Below are positions 51,485 through 60,551 of a stretch of DNA of 64,000 bases, piece after piece. Origin of the DNA: Phycisphaerae bacterium (GTDB taxonomy: Bacteria; Planctomycetota; Phycisphaerae; Sedimentisphaerales; Anaerobacaceae); the NCBI GenBank assembly GCA_028714255.1, contig JAQTMR010000005.1, positions 1 through 64,000 on the forward strand. The letters run 5' to 3'. The notes beneath the pieces were generated by a model. The model saw nothing but the letters and a program-made list of their open reading frames with translations. It searched no databases and was not told the origin of the DNA. The position numbers and the translations under genes were made by a program. Each line of letters starts with the position of its first letter. The first letter of the stretch is position 1.

Positions 51485-52200
51485 TGCGGCGGCTCCTTTG
51501 CAACCAGTTCATTTGCTGTTAGTAAGGATTCAAACGTTCCCGCGTCGGTCCACCAGCCATCGAGGATATCATATTCGAGGAGACCTTTTTCTATATAGGC
51601 ATTGTTGACATCGGAGATTTCAAACTCGCGTCTGGCCGAGGGCTTGAGCGTTCGTATAATATCGAAAACAGAGTCATCGTAGAAATATACTCCTGTTACG
51701 GCGTAATCGGACTTTGGTTTTTCGGGTTTTTCGTCAATGGCGACAATTTTGCCATTGGATATTCTGGCGACTCCGAACCTCTGGGGGCTTGACACTTTTT
51801 TGAGGAGTATTCTTGCACCGGCTTTTTGGGAGGCGAATTTGTCAGCGTAGCTTTTCAGGTTGGCGTGAAAGATATTATCTCCGAGGATAACGGCGAGCCG
51901 CTGAGCGAAATTTTCAGCCAGTCCGAGTGCCTGAGCGATTCCGCCTGCCTCATCCTGGACACGGTAGGTGAACCGACAGCCGAACTCTCTGCCTGAACCG
52001 AGCAGTCCGACTACATCGCCCATATATTCAACGCCAGTTACGATTAGTATCTGTTTGATGCCAATCGAGGTCAGTTTCTCAATAGGGTAGTAAATCATAG
52101 GTTTCTGCCCGACGGGCAGCAGGTGCTTGTTTGTGACCTTGGTTAACGGCTTAAGCCTTGAGCCTGTGCCGCCGGCAAGAATAACGCCTCTTAGGTCCAT
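51481..52200 (-). CDS. rfbA: Glucose-1-phosphate thymidylyltransferase, short form
   Basis: First step: dTTP plus glucose-1-P to dTDP-glucose. GVILAGGTGSRLKPLTKVTN is the nucleotide-binding signature, with NKHLLPVGQKPMIYYPIEKL, GDNIFHANL and DEKPEKPKSDYAVTGVYFYD (residue runs shown as fragments). At 239 residues it is the short archaeal-like RmlA without the C-terminal allosteric extension. The ATG of MDLRGV is chosen (AAGGAA upstream); 21 earlier codons are leader. First gene of the operon, with a strong promoter at 52235-52263. Confidence 0.92.
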   Translation of the reverse strand: MDLRGVILAGGTGSRLKPLTKVTNKHLLPVGQKPMIYYPIEKLTSIGIKQILIVTGVEYMGDVVGLLGSGREFGCRFTYRVQDEAGGIAQALGLAENFAQRLAVILGDNIFHANLKSYADKFASQKAGARILLKKVSSPQRFGVARISNGKIVAIDEKPEKPKSDYAVTGVYFYDDSVFDIIRTLKPSARREFEISDVNNAYIEKGLLEYDILDGWWTDAGTFESLLTANELVAKEPPQ

Positions 52201-52234
52201 ACTTATTTCCTTACGAATAACCGCAATCCTATAG

Positions 52235-52263
52235 ATTCTAAAGCCCGCAAGCAAAAATGTCAA
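52235..52263 (-). promoter_or_regulatory. Promoter of the rfbA-C-D-B operon
   Basis: Minus strand: perfect TTGACA (52263-52258), 17-base spacer, TAGAAT (52240-52235). Confidence 0.65.
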
Positions 52264-52404
52264 CGACAGGTTGGAGGAAACAGGCCGGTTTTATGAAAAT
52301 TCTACCCGTCTGCAACGGTCAGAAACCCCAATGGCACTAAAAAAAACTTGATTATTGGTTATTGCAGGGGTATCATCTGCATTCGGCTCGACAGTAGGTT
52401 ACAG

Positions 52405-52515
52405 GTGAAATTATCCGAGACGGCCAGAAAACTAAAGGAGTGGTTCTCAACGGGTTTTATTGCAACCCACGGGGACGAAGTCTATCTTGTAAGAAAAAAG
52501 TACAACGGAGTATAA
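52405..52515 (+). pseudogene. Possible gene remnant, 36 codons
   Basis: Open from a GTG: VKLSETARKLKEWFSTGFIA, then THGDEVYLVRKKYNGV and stop. The amphipathic helix followed by GDEVYLVRKK resembles the C-terminal end of SAM methyltransferases in glycan clusters. It sits between two intact operons and has no start or ribosome site of its own. Confidence 0.35.
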
Positions 52516-52521
52516 TCTTTA

Positions 52522-53382
52522 GTGGACGGAGCACATAAAGAAGAAGAAAAATGGGACTTGGTTATCCAGCCGAGGAGGCTGTGGTTTGACCTTCACCTTC
52601 GTGACCTGTGGTGTTACAGAGACCTGGTTGGTCTTTTCGTCAAGCGGGATTTTGTTACGTTTTATAAGCAAACGGTGCTCGGGCCTCTTTGGTATATTAT
52701 TCAGCCTTTGTTGACCACCGTAGTTTTCACCGTGATTTTCGGAAAACTTGCGGGTATTCCAATGGATGGGGTTCCGCCGTTTCTTTTCCTTCTTGCGGGT
52801 AATGTTACCTGGGGGTATTTCGCAGGCTGTCTTAATGAGACATCGAATACATTCGTAAAGAACGCGGGCATTTTCGGCAAGGTGTATTTTCCGCGGCTGA
52901 CGGTTCCTGTTTCAGTAGTTATTATCAACCTGGTGAAATTCAGCATACAGTTTACCGTCTTTCTCTGTTTTTATGCCTATTTCATTGCAAGGGGAGCGGC
53001 TGTTCGGCCGACTTTTCTTCTTTTGCTGCTTCCTGTTTTAATCTTTCAAATGGCGGTTCTAAGCTTAGGTTCGGGTATTTTAATTTCAGCTCTTACTACC
53101 AAGTACCGAGACCTGACCTTTGTGATGACTTTTGCAGTACAGTTGTGGATGTATATTTCATCTGTGATTATTCCTGCATCGTCGATTCCAGAGAAATATC
53201 TGCCTATTTATATGCTTAATCCGATGGTCTCGGTGATAGAAATGTTCCGCTACGCTTTTTTCGGCCAAGGGGTTGTAGATGTTGTTTATATAGTTGTCAG
53301 TTGGGTAGTGACTTTAGCGATTCTGTCGGGTGGGATTATTCTGTTCAGCAGGGTTGAGAAGAGTTTTATGGATACGGTTTGA
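52522..53382 (+). CDS. wzm: ABC-2 polysaccharide export permease
   Basis: 286 residues with six membrane helices, Wzm/RfbA/KpsM type. The cytoplasmic amphipathic start WFDLHLRDLWCYRDLVGLFV, then FVTFYKQTVLGPLWYIIQPL, and WMYISSVIIPASSIPEKYL with the PVSVVIIN-like core, are typical of O-antigen exporters. GTG start at 52522 with CGGAG upstream. Only three bases separate it from the ATPase gene, so they form one transporter. Exports an undecaprenyl-linked glycan. Confidence 0.9.
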   Translation: MDGAHKEEEKWDLVIQPRRLWFDLHLRDLWCYRDLVGLFVKRDFVTFYKQTVLGPLWYIIQPLLTTVVFTVIFGKLAGIPMDGVPPFLFLLAGNVTWGYFAGCLNETSNTFVKNAGIFGKVYFPRLTVPVSVVIINLVKFSIQFTVFLCFYAYFIARGAAVRPTFLLLLLPVLIFQMAVLSLGSGILISALTTKYRDLTFVMTFAVQLWMYISSVIIPASSIPEKYLPIYMLNPMVSVIEMFRYAFFGQGVVDVVYIVVSWVVTLAILSGGIILFSRVEKSFMDTV

Positions 53383-53385
53383 GTT

Positions 53386-54714
53386 ATGCCGAATAAGGTC
53401 ATAAAAGTTGAGGGTCTTTCCAAGCGGTACCGTTACGGTGCAATCGGGCATGGGACCTTGTACAAGGATTTGGAGAGTTGGTGGGCGCGTATTCGCGGCA
53501 AAGAAGACCCTAATTTAAGGATTACGGAGCATATCGGGCCCGGCCTGGAGGGGGAATGGTTCTGGGCTCTGCGAGATGTTTCGTTTGAGGTGCAACAGGG
53601 TGAAGTGCTCGGGATTGTTGGGCGTAATGGGGCAGGCAAATCGACGCTTCTGAAGGTTATGTCGCGTGTTACGACGCCTACAAATGGAGTGATTAAAATC
53701 AAAGGCAGGGTCGCATCTTTGCTGGAGATAGGCACCGGATTTCACCAGGAACTGTCCGGCAGGGATAATATCTACCTTAACGGCGCGATTCTGGGGATGA
53801 CCAAGGCAGAGGTTCGCAGCAAATTCGATGAGATAGTCGATTTTTCAGGTCTTGAGAAGTTCATCGATACTCCGGTAAAACGATATTCTTCCGGGATGTA
53901 TGTTCGGCTGGCCTTTGCAGTGGCAGCGCATCTCGAGCCTGAGATTTTGTTTGTTGATGAGGTTCTGGCGGTCGGGGATGTTGAGTTTCAGAAAAAATGC
54001 CTCGGCAAGATGGAGGATGTCGCAAAAGAGGGACGCACGATACTGTTTGTAAGTCATAATATGGCGGCAATTCGCAGTTTGTGCCGGCGAACTATTCTGC
54101 TTGATAAAGGCGGGCTTTTGATGGACTCGGCTACGAACCAGGCGGTGGCGTATTATTTGAGCCAGAATCTTATTGAAGGTGCTGTAGCCTCGAAAGAGCA
54201 GATAGAATCGCGAATGGAAGGATTAATTCGCAGGAGAAATCCCTTTGTACGTTTTCGTGAGATTGCGCTGCTCGACCGGTCAGGGGCGACGAAAAGGTCG
54301 TTTCATTCGGATGAAGATATTATCGTATCGGTCAGCTTCGAATGCCTTCAACCAATTCCACAAATATATATCAGAGTGACGGTAGTCGATGAAAACGCGA
54401 TTCCTGTTCTGGAGAGCATCAATCTTGACGACCCAATCGCAACTCAAGACTCCAAACAATTTACACCGGGAGTTTATAATGCGTCTTGTGTTTTACCTAA
54501 AAACACTTTTGGTGGAAGACAGTTTTACCTCACAGTTCACCTGGTATATTTAAAGACAGAGCATGTTTTTGTAAATAAGATTCTTGAATTTGATGTTATT
54601 TTTAAGGGTTATAACAGCAGGTACGAAGTTACCGGCGACGTTTTTATCAGGCCTCAGTTATCGTGGACAATACAGCCAGGGTGTAGAGAGCAGTTAAATG
54701 CCAGTCCGAAATAA
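53386..54714 (+). CDS. wzt: ABC-type polysaccharide export ATPase with C-terminal glycan-binding domain
   Basis: 442 residues. The ATPase domain has GRNGAGKSTLLKVMSRVT (Walker A), YSSGMYVRLAFAVAAHLEPE (signature and helix), ILFVDEVLAVGD (Walker B) and the H-loop FVSHNMAAI. Residues about 270-442 form the beta-sandwich typical of Wzt proteins that recognise the terminal cap of the O-polysaccharide. The cap is often a methyl or nonulosonic residue, relevant to the methylases and Pse genes next door. Only three bases behind the permease. Confidence 0.9.
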   Translation: MPNKVIKVEGLSKRYRYGAIGHGTLYKDLESWWARIRGKEDPNLRITEHIGPGLEGEWFWALRDVSFEVQQGEVLGIVGRNGAGKSTLLKVMSRVTTPTNGVIKIKGRVASLLEIGTGFHQELSGRDNIYLNGAILGMTKAEVRSKFDEIVDFSGLEKFIDTPVKRYSSGMYVRLAFAVAAHLEPEILFVDEVLAVGDVEFQKKCLGKMEDVAKEGRTILFVSHNMAAIRSLCRRTILLDKGGLLMDSATNQAVAYYLSQNLIEGAVASKEQIESRMEGLIRRRNPFVRFREIALLDRSGATKRSFHSDEDIIVSVSFECLQPIPQIYIRVTVVDENAIPVLESINLDDPIATQDSKQFTPGVYNASCVLPKNTFGGRQFYLTVHLVYLKTEHVFVNKILEFDVIFKGYNSRYEVTGDVFIRPQLSWTIQPGCREQLNASPK

Positions 54715-54755
54715 ACTTTGGTATAAGTGCAAGCCTATTGCAAAGGAAAGTATTT

Positions 54756-55748
54756 ATGTTGAATGATAAAACAATTTTGATTACGGGTGGGACAGGTTCA
54801 TTCGGCCAGGCATTTGTGAAGAAGATACTCGCTGCCTATAAGCTGCGAAGAATCATTATATATTCGAGAGACGAATATAAGCAATATATGATGTGCAAGA
54901 AATTTACCGGCCATGAGGGACGATTGAGGTTTTTTCTGGGTGATATAAGAGATAAGAGCAGACTCTTGAGGGCTTTCGAAGGGGTGGATTATGTTGTGCA
55001 TGCCGCGGCCCTGAAGCAGGTTCCCGCGTTGGAATATAATCCGACTGAAGCGGTTAATACGAACGTGATGGGTGCAGACAATATAGTTGATGCCGCCATA
55101 GATAAAGGTGTGAAAAAAGTCGTAGCTCTTTCGACGGACAAAGCAGTTAATCCCATAAATCTGTACGGGGCAACGAAATTAGTCGCTGAAAAGATATTCA
55201 TAGCGGCGAATGCTTACGGCGGCGGCAGAGTTAAATTTTCGGTAGTCAGGTACGGCAATGTTATGGGGTCGCGAGGAAGCGTTATACCTTTCTTTATGGG
55301 TCTAAAAAACAGCGGCGTCAAAGAATTTCCCATAACCGATGAAAGGATGACCCGCTTTTGGATTACGCTGGAACAGGGGGTTGACCTTGTGCTGAAAGTT
55401 CTTGAAGAGGCAGAGGGCGGGGAGATATTTATTCCAAAGATTCCTTCTATGAATATAACCGATTTGGCAAAGGCGATTGAGCCGAACTGTACATTCAGAT
55501 ATACGGGGATAAGGCCCGGCGAAAAACTTCATGAAAGCCTGGTTTCGTATGACGAGGCACGCAACGTCAAGGAATTTGACGGTGTATATGTGATTCTGCC
55601 CCAGTTTTTCGAAAACCAGAAGGTCTGCAAAAAATACGATAAGTATCCTTCAGTTCCCGAAGGTTTTGTTTTTTGCAGCGATGGGAATGAAATGTATCTG
55701 AGTTGTGATGAACTTAGAAAAATAATAGAGGAAATGGAAGTTGGATAG
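54756..55748 (+). CDS. pseB: UDP-GlcNAc 4,6-dehydratase (inverting), PseB-like
   Basis: Begins pseudaminic acid synthesis: UDP-GlcNAc to UDP-4-keto-6-deoxy-L-AltNAc. 330 residues, extended SDR: TGGTGSFGQAFVKKIL, FLGDIRDKSRL, VHAAALKQVPALEYNP, ALSTDKAVNPINLYGATK and YGNVMGSRGSVIPFF are the PseB/FlaA1 pattern. The CapD/PglF non-inverting group is a longer membrane protein. The ATG of MLNDK is used with AAAGGAAAG upstream. Its end overlaps pseC by eight bases. First gene of a nonulosonate operon running to the window end. Confidence 0.92.
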   Translation: MLNDKTILITGGTGSFGQAFVKKILAAYKLRRIIIYSRDEYKQYMMCKKFTGHEGRLRFFLGDIRDKSRLLRAFEGVDYVVHAAALKQVPALEYNPTEAVNTNVMGADNIVDAAIDKGVKKVVALSTDKAVNPINLYGATKLVAEKIFIAANAYGGGRVKFSVVRYGNVMGSRGSVIPFFMGLKNSGVKEFPITDERMTRFWITLEQGVDLVLKVLEEAEGGEIFIPKIPSMNITDLAKAIEPNCTFRYTGIRPGEKLHESLVSYDEARNVKEFDGVYVILPQFFENQKVCKKYDKYPSVPEGFVFCSDGNEMYLSCDELRKIIEEMEVG

Positions 55749-56901
55749 ATTCATACCTTATGGCCACCAGAGTATAGAAGAAGATGACATCCGGGCCGTC
55801 GTTGAAACGCTGCGGTCCGATTTTCTTACACAAGGGCCCAAGGTGAAAGAGTTCGAGGAGTTGCTTGCCTCGTATTGCGGAGCGAAATATGCGGTGACAT
55901 TTTCTTCCGGGACGGCTGCGCTTCACGGTGCTTACTTTGCAGCCGGGGTTGGTGATGGGGACGAGCTAATAACATCTCCGCTTACTTTTTTGGCGACGGC
56001 CAATGCGGCCCTGTATTTGGGAGCTAAACCGGCATTTGTTGACATTGAGCCGGATACAGGCAACATTGACGCCGGGCTGATTGAGTCAGTGGTAACCGGC
56101 AAAACCAAGGTAATAGCGCCGGTGCATTTTGCCGGTCATCCTGCGGAGATGGAAAGAATAGCAGGTGTTGCCAAGAATCATAATTTGATAGTGATAGAAG
56201 ACGCCTGCCATGCTTTGGGGGCGAAATACAAAAACACAACCATCGGGGACTGTAAATACTCGGCTATGGCGGTATTCAGCTTTCATCCGGTTAAGTCAAT
56301 TACAACGGGAGAAGGCGGTGCGGTCTTGACGAATAGCAAAGAATATTATGAGAGGCTTGTTGTGTTCAGGCAGCACGGTGTTACAAAGGCCGACGATGCT
56401 TTTGTCAATAAAGACGAGAACGCCGGCCAATGGTATTATCAGATGCAGCACTTAGGCTATAATTACAGGCTGACGGATATTCAATGTGCGCTGGGGATTT
56501 CGCAGCTTAAAAAACTCGATAAATTTATCAGGGGAAGAAAACGTGTGGCAGACTCTTATAACCGGGCCTTTAAGGACAATTCCTTTTTTGATTTACCTGT
56601 AGAAAAAGATGGTGTGGAATCTGCGTGGCACCTGTACGCTATAAGATTGAAGGATGCGTATAAAAGTTCGAAGAAAAAGATATTCGAAGAATTACGTTTG
56701 CGTCAATTAGGTGTTCAGGTGCATTATATTCCGGTACACCTTCAGCCATACTATCAGCAGCTTGGTTACAGCAGGGATTTGTGCCCAAGAGTGAAGGATT
56801 TTTACGAGAGGCAAATCAGCATACCAATATACCCGGCGATTACTGATGAGGATATTGAGTACGTTATAAACAATATTCTGGACGTGCTTAAACACAGTTA
56901 A
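55741..56901 (+). CDS. pseC: UDP-4-amino-4,6-dideoxy-L-AltNAc transaminase, PseC-like
   Basis: PLP aminotransferase of the DegT/DnrJ/EryC1 family, 386 residues. PYGHQSIEEDDIRAVVETL at the start, TFSSGTAALHGAYFA, IEDACHALGAKY, the PLP lysine in FSFHPVKSITTGEGG, and YNYRLTDIQCALGISQL fit PseC. It uses a TTG start inside pseB with GAGGAAATGG upstream. Product is UDP-4-amino-4,6-dideoxy-N-acetyl-L-altrosamine; the next step, PseH acetylation, has no gene in the window. Confidence 0.92.
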   Translation: MDRFIPYGHQSIEEDDIRAVVETLRSDFLTQGPKVKEFEELLASYCGAKYAVTFSSGTAALHGAYFAAGVGDGDELITSPLTFLATANAALYLGAKPAFVDIEPDTGNIDAGLIESVVTGKTKVIAPVHFAGHPAEMERIAGVAKNHNLIVIEDACHALGAKYKNTTIGDCKYSAMAVFSFHPVKSITTGEGGAVLTNSKEYYERLVVFRQHGVTKADDAFVNKDENAGQWYYQMQHLGYNYRLTDIQCALGISQLKKLDKFIRGRKRVADSYNRAFKDNSFFDLPVEKDGVESAWHLYAIRLKDAYKSSKKKIFEELRLRQLGVQVHYIPVHLQPYYQQLGYSRDLCPRVKDFYERQISIPIYPAITDEDIEYVINNILDVLKHS

Positions 56902-56929
56902 ATTAACTTATAAATTCAGGGAAAAAGAG

Positions 56930-57583
56930 ATGGGAAAAACAACTGAACAAATTCGCATGTGGACAGGAGCTTTTGGTAAAGAATATACCGACCGCAATGC
57001 CCTTACCACGGAGCAGATGGACGAGGCATATAAGAAGCTTTATGGTGTAACCGGCACAGAGTTGTATCAGGAATTCCTGGGCGGTATGGATCGCTCGATC
57101 AAAATACTGGAGGTCGGTTCCAATATCGGCAACAAGCTGCTGGTGCTTCAGGGGCTGGGGTTCAGGAATTTGTATGGTATCGAGATAAGTAGTTATGCCA
57201 TTGAGCGAGCCAAAGTTAACACCAAGGGGATTAATATCATTCAGGCCAGTGCATTTGATATTCCTTTTAAGGATGGCTATTTTGATATTGTATTCACAGC
57301 CGGGGTTTTGATTCATATTGCGCCAGCAGATATAACAAGAGCACTTAAGGAGATACACAGGTGCAGCAGGGAGTATATCTGGGGGACTGAATATTACGCT
57401 GATAGTTATACCGAGGTCGAATACAGAGGGAACAGCAATCTCCTCTGGAAAACGGACTTTTCGAGTTTGTATCTTAATTCATTCGAAGATTTGGAACTTG
57501 TCAAAGAAAAGAAACTGAAGTATCTGGATAATGAGAACGTAGATACGATGTATCTTCTGAAGAAAGTCAAAGGTTCCAATTAA
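56930..57583 (+). CDS. Pseudaminic acid biosynthesis-associated methylase
   Basis: 217 residues, a class I methyltransferase found next to pse genes. Start TTEQIRMWTGAFGKEYTDRN is diagnostic of this small family; motif I is ILEVGSNIGNKLL (Ser-Asn in place of the usual Gly-Gly), with IIQASAFDIPFKDGYFDIVF and VLIHIAP. It is thought to methylate the nonulosonate or a precursor, but the reaction is unproven. Its stop overlaps the next ATG (TAATG), so the radical SAM gene is translationally coupled. Confidence 0.88.
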   Translation: MGKTTEQIRMWTGAFGKEYTDRNALTTEQMDEAYKKLYGVTGTELYQEFLGGMDRSIKILEVGSNIGNKLLVLQGLGFRNLYGIEISSYAIERAKVNTKGINIIQASAFDIPFKDGYFDIVFTAGVLIHIAPADITRALKEIHRCSREYIWGTEYYADSYTEVEYRGNSNLLWKTDFSSLYLNSFEDLELVKEKKLKYLDNENVDTMYLLKKVKGSN

Positions 57584-59574
57584 TGCACAGTCGTGGTGGC
57601 AAGTTGAAAATTTATTTATGCGATCTGGTCTATGACACCATAATGACGAATTATGTTGTGCCTTTGAATATTGGATATATTGGTTCAAGTGTTAAAGAAA
57701 AATATGCCGAGCAGGTAGATATTACAATTTTTAAGTATCCTAAGCAGCTCGAGGAAGCACTGCGTAATGTGCCTCCTGATATTCTCGGTTTAAGTCATTA
57801 CAGCTGGAACGACAGGCTCGACAATCTTTTTCTCAAGATGGTCAAACAGCTGAATCCGGATGTGATAACCGTAATGGGCGGTCCTCACATCAGAACTGAC
57901 GCGGACGGCATTAAGAACTACCTTACATCGCATCCTGCCCTTGATTATTATATTCCCTACGAGGGTGAAGAACCTTTTTCGGAGCTTGTTGGTGAAATTC
58001 TCGGAGGTTGTGGTTCGGAGAAGCCACCATGCGGTTGTGCCAGGATTATCGAGGGTGAGCTTATTTTTGAGCCGGTAATTTTTAAGGAGAAACCGAAAAT
58101 CATTGATTTGCCAAGTCCATACCTGTCAGGCTTGTTAGACCCTTTTCTGGCTGATTCTAAAATGATACCACTTTTAGAGACCAACCGCGGTTGTCCCTTC
58201 GGATGCGTGTATTGTACGTGGGGGATTGCGGCCCTTTCGAGAGTCCGCCAGAGAAAGCTTGATGTGATTTATGAAGAGATAGACTATGTTGCGGAAAAAT
58301 CTGTTGGGCAGGTCAACTGGATATTCTGCGATGCAAACTTTGGGATATTGCCTCGGGATTTAGATATAGCAAAAAGAGTTCGCAAAGTAATGGACAAGAA
58401 AGGGTATCCAATCAACGTGACGTTATGGCATTCCAAAAATACAGGCCAACGAAACGTTGAGATTGTGAAGGCTATCGGAGCCAAGGCAGGGAATATAGCC
58501 ATTCAGTCGGCTGATCCGGCAGTACTTGAGAATTGCGGGCGGGGTAATATTAAAGTAGAGGAGATAAGGAAACATATTACCTATTACAAGGACAGTAACT
58601 TAAAAGTTGCGACGGATATTTTGATAGGCCTGCCTGGCGAAAACGCTGAAAGCCATTTGCGAACACTTAATGAAGCGTTTGATATGGGTTTCGACCGGAT
58701 ATATCCATATAACATACGGTTGTTACCCGGTTCAAGATATGAAACCCCGGAATTCCGGCAAAAATACGGAGTGAAGACAAAATACAGACCTATTTTCGGT
58801 GCTTACGGTGTTTACGACGGGGAAATTGTGCTGGAAGTCGAAGAATCGGTTCGAGCTACGAACTCGATGACGGAAGAACAAATGGATGATTTTAAGGTGC
58901 TTCACTGGCTGATTTATTTTTGCTGGAATTCAGGTGTTTTTAAACCTGTTCTACTGTATGCACAGAAATGCGGATTAAACCCAGCAGCAATTTTACAAGC
59001 GGTTTCTTCGTCCAAGAATCGTCAGCCAAGAGAGTTATTCGATGATATGAAGAGCAAATCGATGGGTGAGTGGTTTCAATCGCCGGCCGAAATGGTCGAA
59101 TTCTACGGGGTGAAGGAAAACTATGAGAAATTGGTCGGCAGCTTTGCCAAACTGAATCAGCTTTATATTGCAATCGCTTACCAGAGGCCTGAGGTTGTTC
59201 AGAGTTTGCAAGATGAGATAATAGAAGTTGTAAGTACAGAGCTTAAAGCAAAAGGGTTGTATGACGAAGCTATTATGTCACTACTTGCAGATTTTTCCAG
59301 CAGGCTGGTTTGTAAAGATTTTTTACAGGGGGAATTTCATTTAAGGCGTAAATATCCGGGCGAGTTTTGCTCAATCGTGTTTAATGACATGAAACTGCTG
59401 GAGAAAGAGACTGTGGAGACGGAATTTTGTTTCCCTGAAGAGTGTGCAACCTTTTGCGAATTTCATTTAAAGCCTAACGGCCACAAAGACCTTTCCCTGC
59501 CGAACCTTGCGCGTTTTCTTGAGATTGGCGGAATGAATATGCTGACCAACAGGGTACAGGTAATCAGTAACTGA
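57583..59574 (+). CDS. B12-binding-domain radical SAM protein
   Basis: 663 residues. N-terminal Rossmann/B12-binding-like domain (1-140; VMGGPHIRTDADGI but no DxHxxG ligand), radical SAM core with NRGCPFGCVYC (Cys204, 208, 211) and a long C-terminal helical domain (about 430-663) with no recognised family. Relatives perform C-methylation or other difficult carbon chemistry on sugars, peptides or lipids; product not predictable. Placed between the Pse methylase and the cytidylyltransferase, so it probably modifies the nonulosonate, its glycan or the protein carrier. Confidence 0.85.
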   Translation: MHSRGGKLKIYLCDLVYDTIMTNYVVPLNIGYIGSSVKEKYAEQVDITIFKYPKQLEEALRNVPPDILGLSHYSWNDRLDNLFLKMVKQLNPDVITVMGGPHIRTDADGIKNYLTSHPALDYYIPYEGEEPFSELVGEILGGCGSEKPPCGCARIIEGELIFEPVIFKEKPKIIDLPSPYLSGLLDPFLADSKMIPLLETNRGCPFGCVYCTWGIAALSRVRQRKLDVIYEEIDYVAEKSVGQVNWIFCDANFGILPRDLDIAKRVRKVMDKKGYPINVTLWHSKNTGQRNVEIVKAIGAKAGNIAIQSADPAVLENCGRGNIKVEEIRKHITYYKDSNLKVATDILIGLPGENAESHLRTLNEAFDMGFDRIYPYNIRLLPGSRYETPEFRQKYGVKTKYRPIFGAYGVYDGEIVLEVEESVRATNSMTEEQMDDFKVLHWLIYFCWNSGVFKPVLLYAQKCGLNPAAILQAVSSSKNRQPRELFDDMKSKSMGEWFQSPAEMVEFYGVKENYEKLVGSFAKLNQLYIAIAYQRPEVVQSLQDEIIEVVSTELKAKGLYDEAIMSLLADFSSRLVCKDFLQGEFHLRRKYPGEFCSIVFNDMKLLEKETVETEFCFPEECATFCEFHLKPNGHKDLSLPNLARFLEIGGMNMLTNRVQVISN

Positions 59575-59624
59575 AAAAACTATAGCCAATGCTGGTTTAG
59601 TATGAATTTTCACAACGGGAACAA

Positions 59625-60467
59625 ATGCGAATAGGAGCTATCGTTCAAGCGAGGACATCTTCGACAAGGCTGCCGGGCAAGATTCTAATGGAACTGCCTT
59701 ACGGCGGCGGCGTAACTGCTTTGCAGCAGGTAATAAGAAGGTTAAAAAAATCGAAACGGCTGGGAGATATTATAGTTGCCACAACCACGGACGAGATAGA
59801 CGAAAAAATAGCCGGGTTAGCTGAGAAGGAAGACGTCAAATGGTTTAGGGGAAGTCCGGATGATGTATTGTCACGGTATTACCTGGCCGCAGAAGAAAAT
59901 GGTCTGGATATAATTGTGAGAATTACCAGCGACTGTCCGTGCACAGACCCCGGAATAGTGGATTGGGTGCTGGAAGAGCACCTGACTGCAAAAGCTGATT
60001 ACACATCAAATGGGCTGCGCAGAACATTTCCGGTTGGTATAGACGTAGAGATATTGAACTTTGAGGCGCTTAAGAAAGCTCATTTCGAGGCTGTGGAAGC
60101 TTTTGAAAGGGAACATGTTAGTCCGTACATATACAAGAGTAAGCCACATATGTTCAAAATCTGTGGAGTTCAGGCACCTGAGAAATTTTATGGTCCTGAT
60201 ATAAGAATTACGCTCGACACGAAAGAGGATTACACCCTGCTATGTGCGGTCTTCGATTGCCTCTATCCGGCAGATAAATTTTTTGGAATCGAGGACATCA
60301 TGAAGCTGTTTCGTGACAAGCCCTGGTTAGGCGATATTAACAAGAATGTGATTCAGAAAAAGATATTTGATTCGGTGGAGCAGGAGATTGAAGAAGCGGT
60401 GGGGATATTGGATTTGCAGGGTCTTAAACGGGCCAAGAAGTTTTTGGCGGAACATCTTCATAAATGA
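59625..60467 (+). CDS. SpsF/PseF-type cytidylyltransferase
   Basis: 280 residues. IGAIVQARTSSTRLPGKIL is the CTP-binding start typical of SpsF and PseF/NeuA-like enzymes; RITSDCPCTDPGIVDWVL carries metal-binding Asp residues, and YTSNGLRRTFPVGIDVEIL is characteristic of SpsF rather than PseF. The spore-coat SpsF family is often adjacent to pse genes and probably acts as the CMP-sugar synthetase. No ribosome site was found, but spacing to upstream and downstream genes is short. Confidence 0.85.
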   Translation: MRIGAIVQARTSSTRLPGKILMELPYGGGVTALQQVIRRLKKSKRLGDIIVATTTDEIDEKIAGLAEKEDVKWFRGSPDDVLSRYYLAAEENGLDIIVRITSDCPCTDPGIVDWVLEEHLTAKADYTSNGLRRTFPVGIDVEILNFEALKKAHFEAVEAFEREHVSPYIYKSKPHMFKICGVQAPEKFYGPDIRITLDTKEDYTLLCAVFDCLYPADKFFGIEDIMKLFRDKPWLGDINKNVIQKKIFDSVEQEIEEAVGILDLQGLKRAKKFLAEHLHK

Positions 60468-60551
60468 CAGGGTGTTGGCCGGGGATTAACAAGTTTCGAT
60501 ACGTCTAAACATCCTGGTAATTTACATGGTTTTTCCAAGGTTGGTGTAAGC

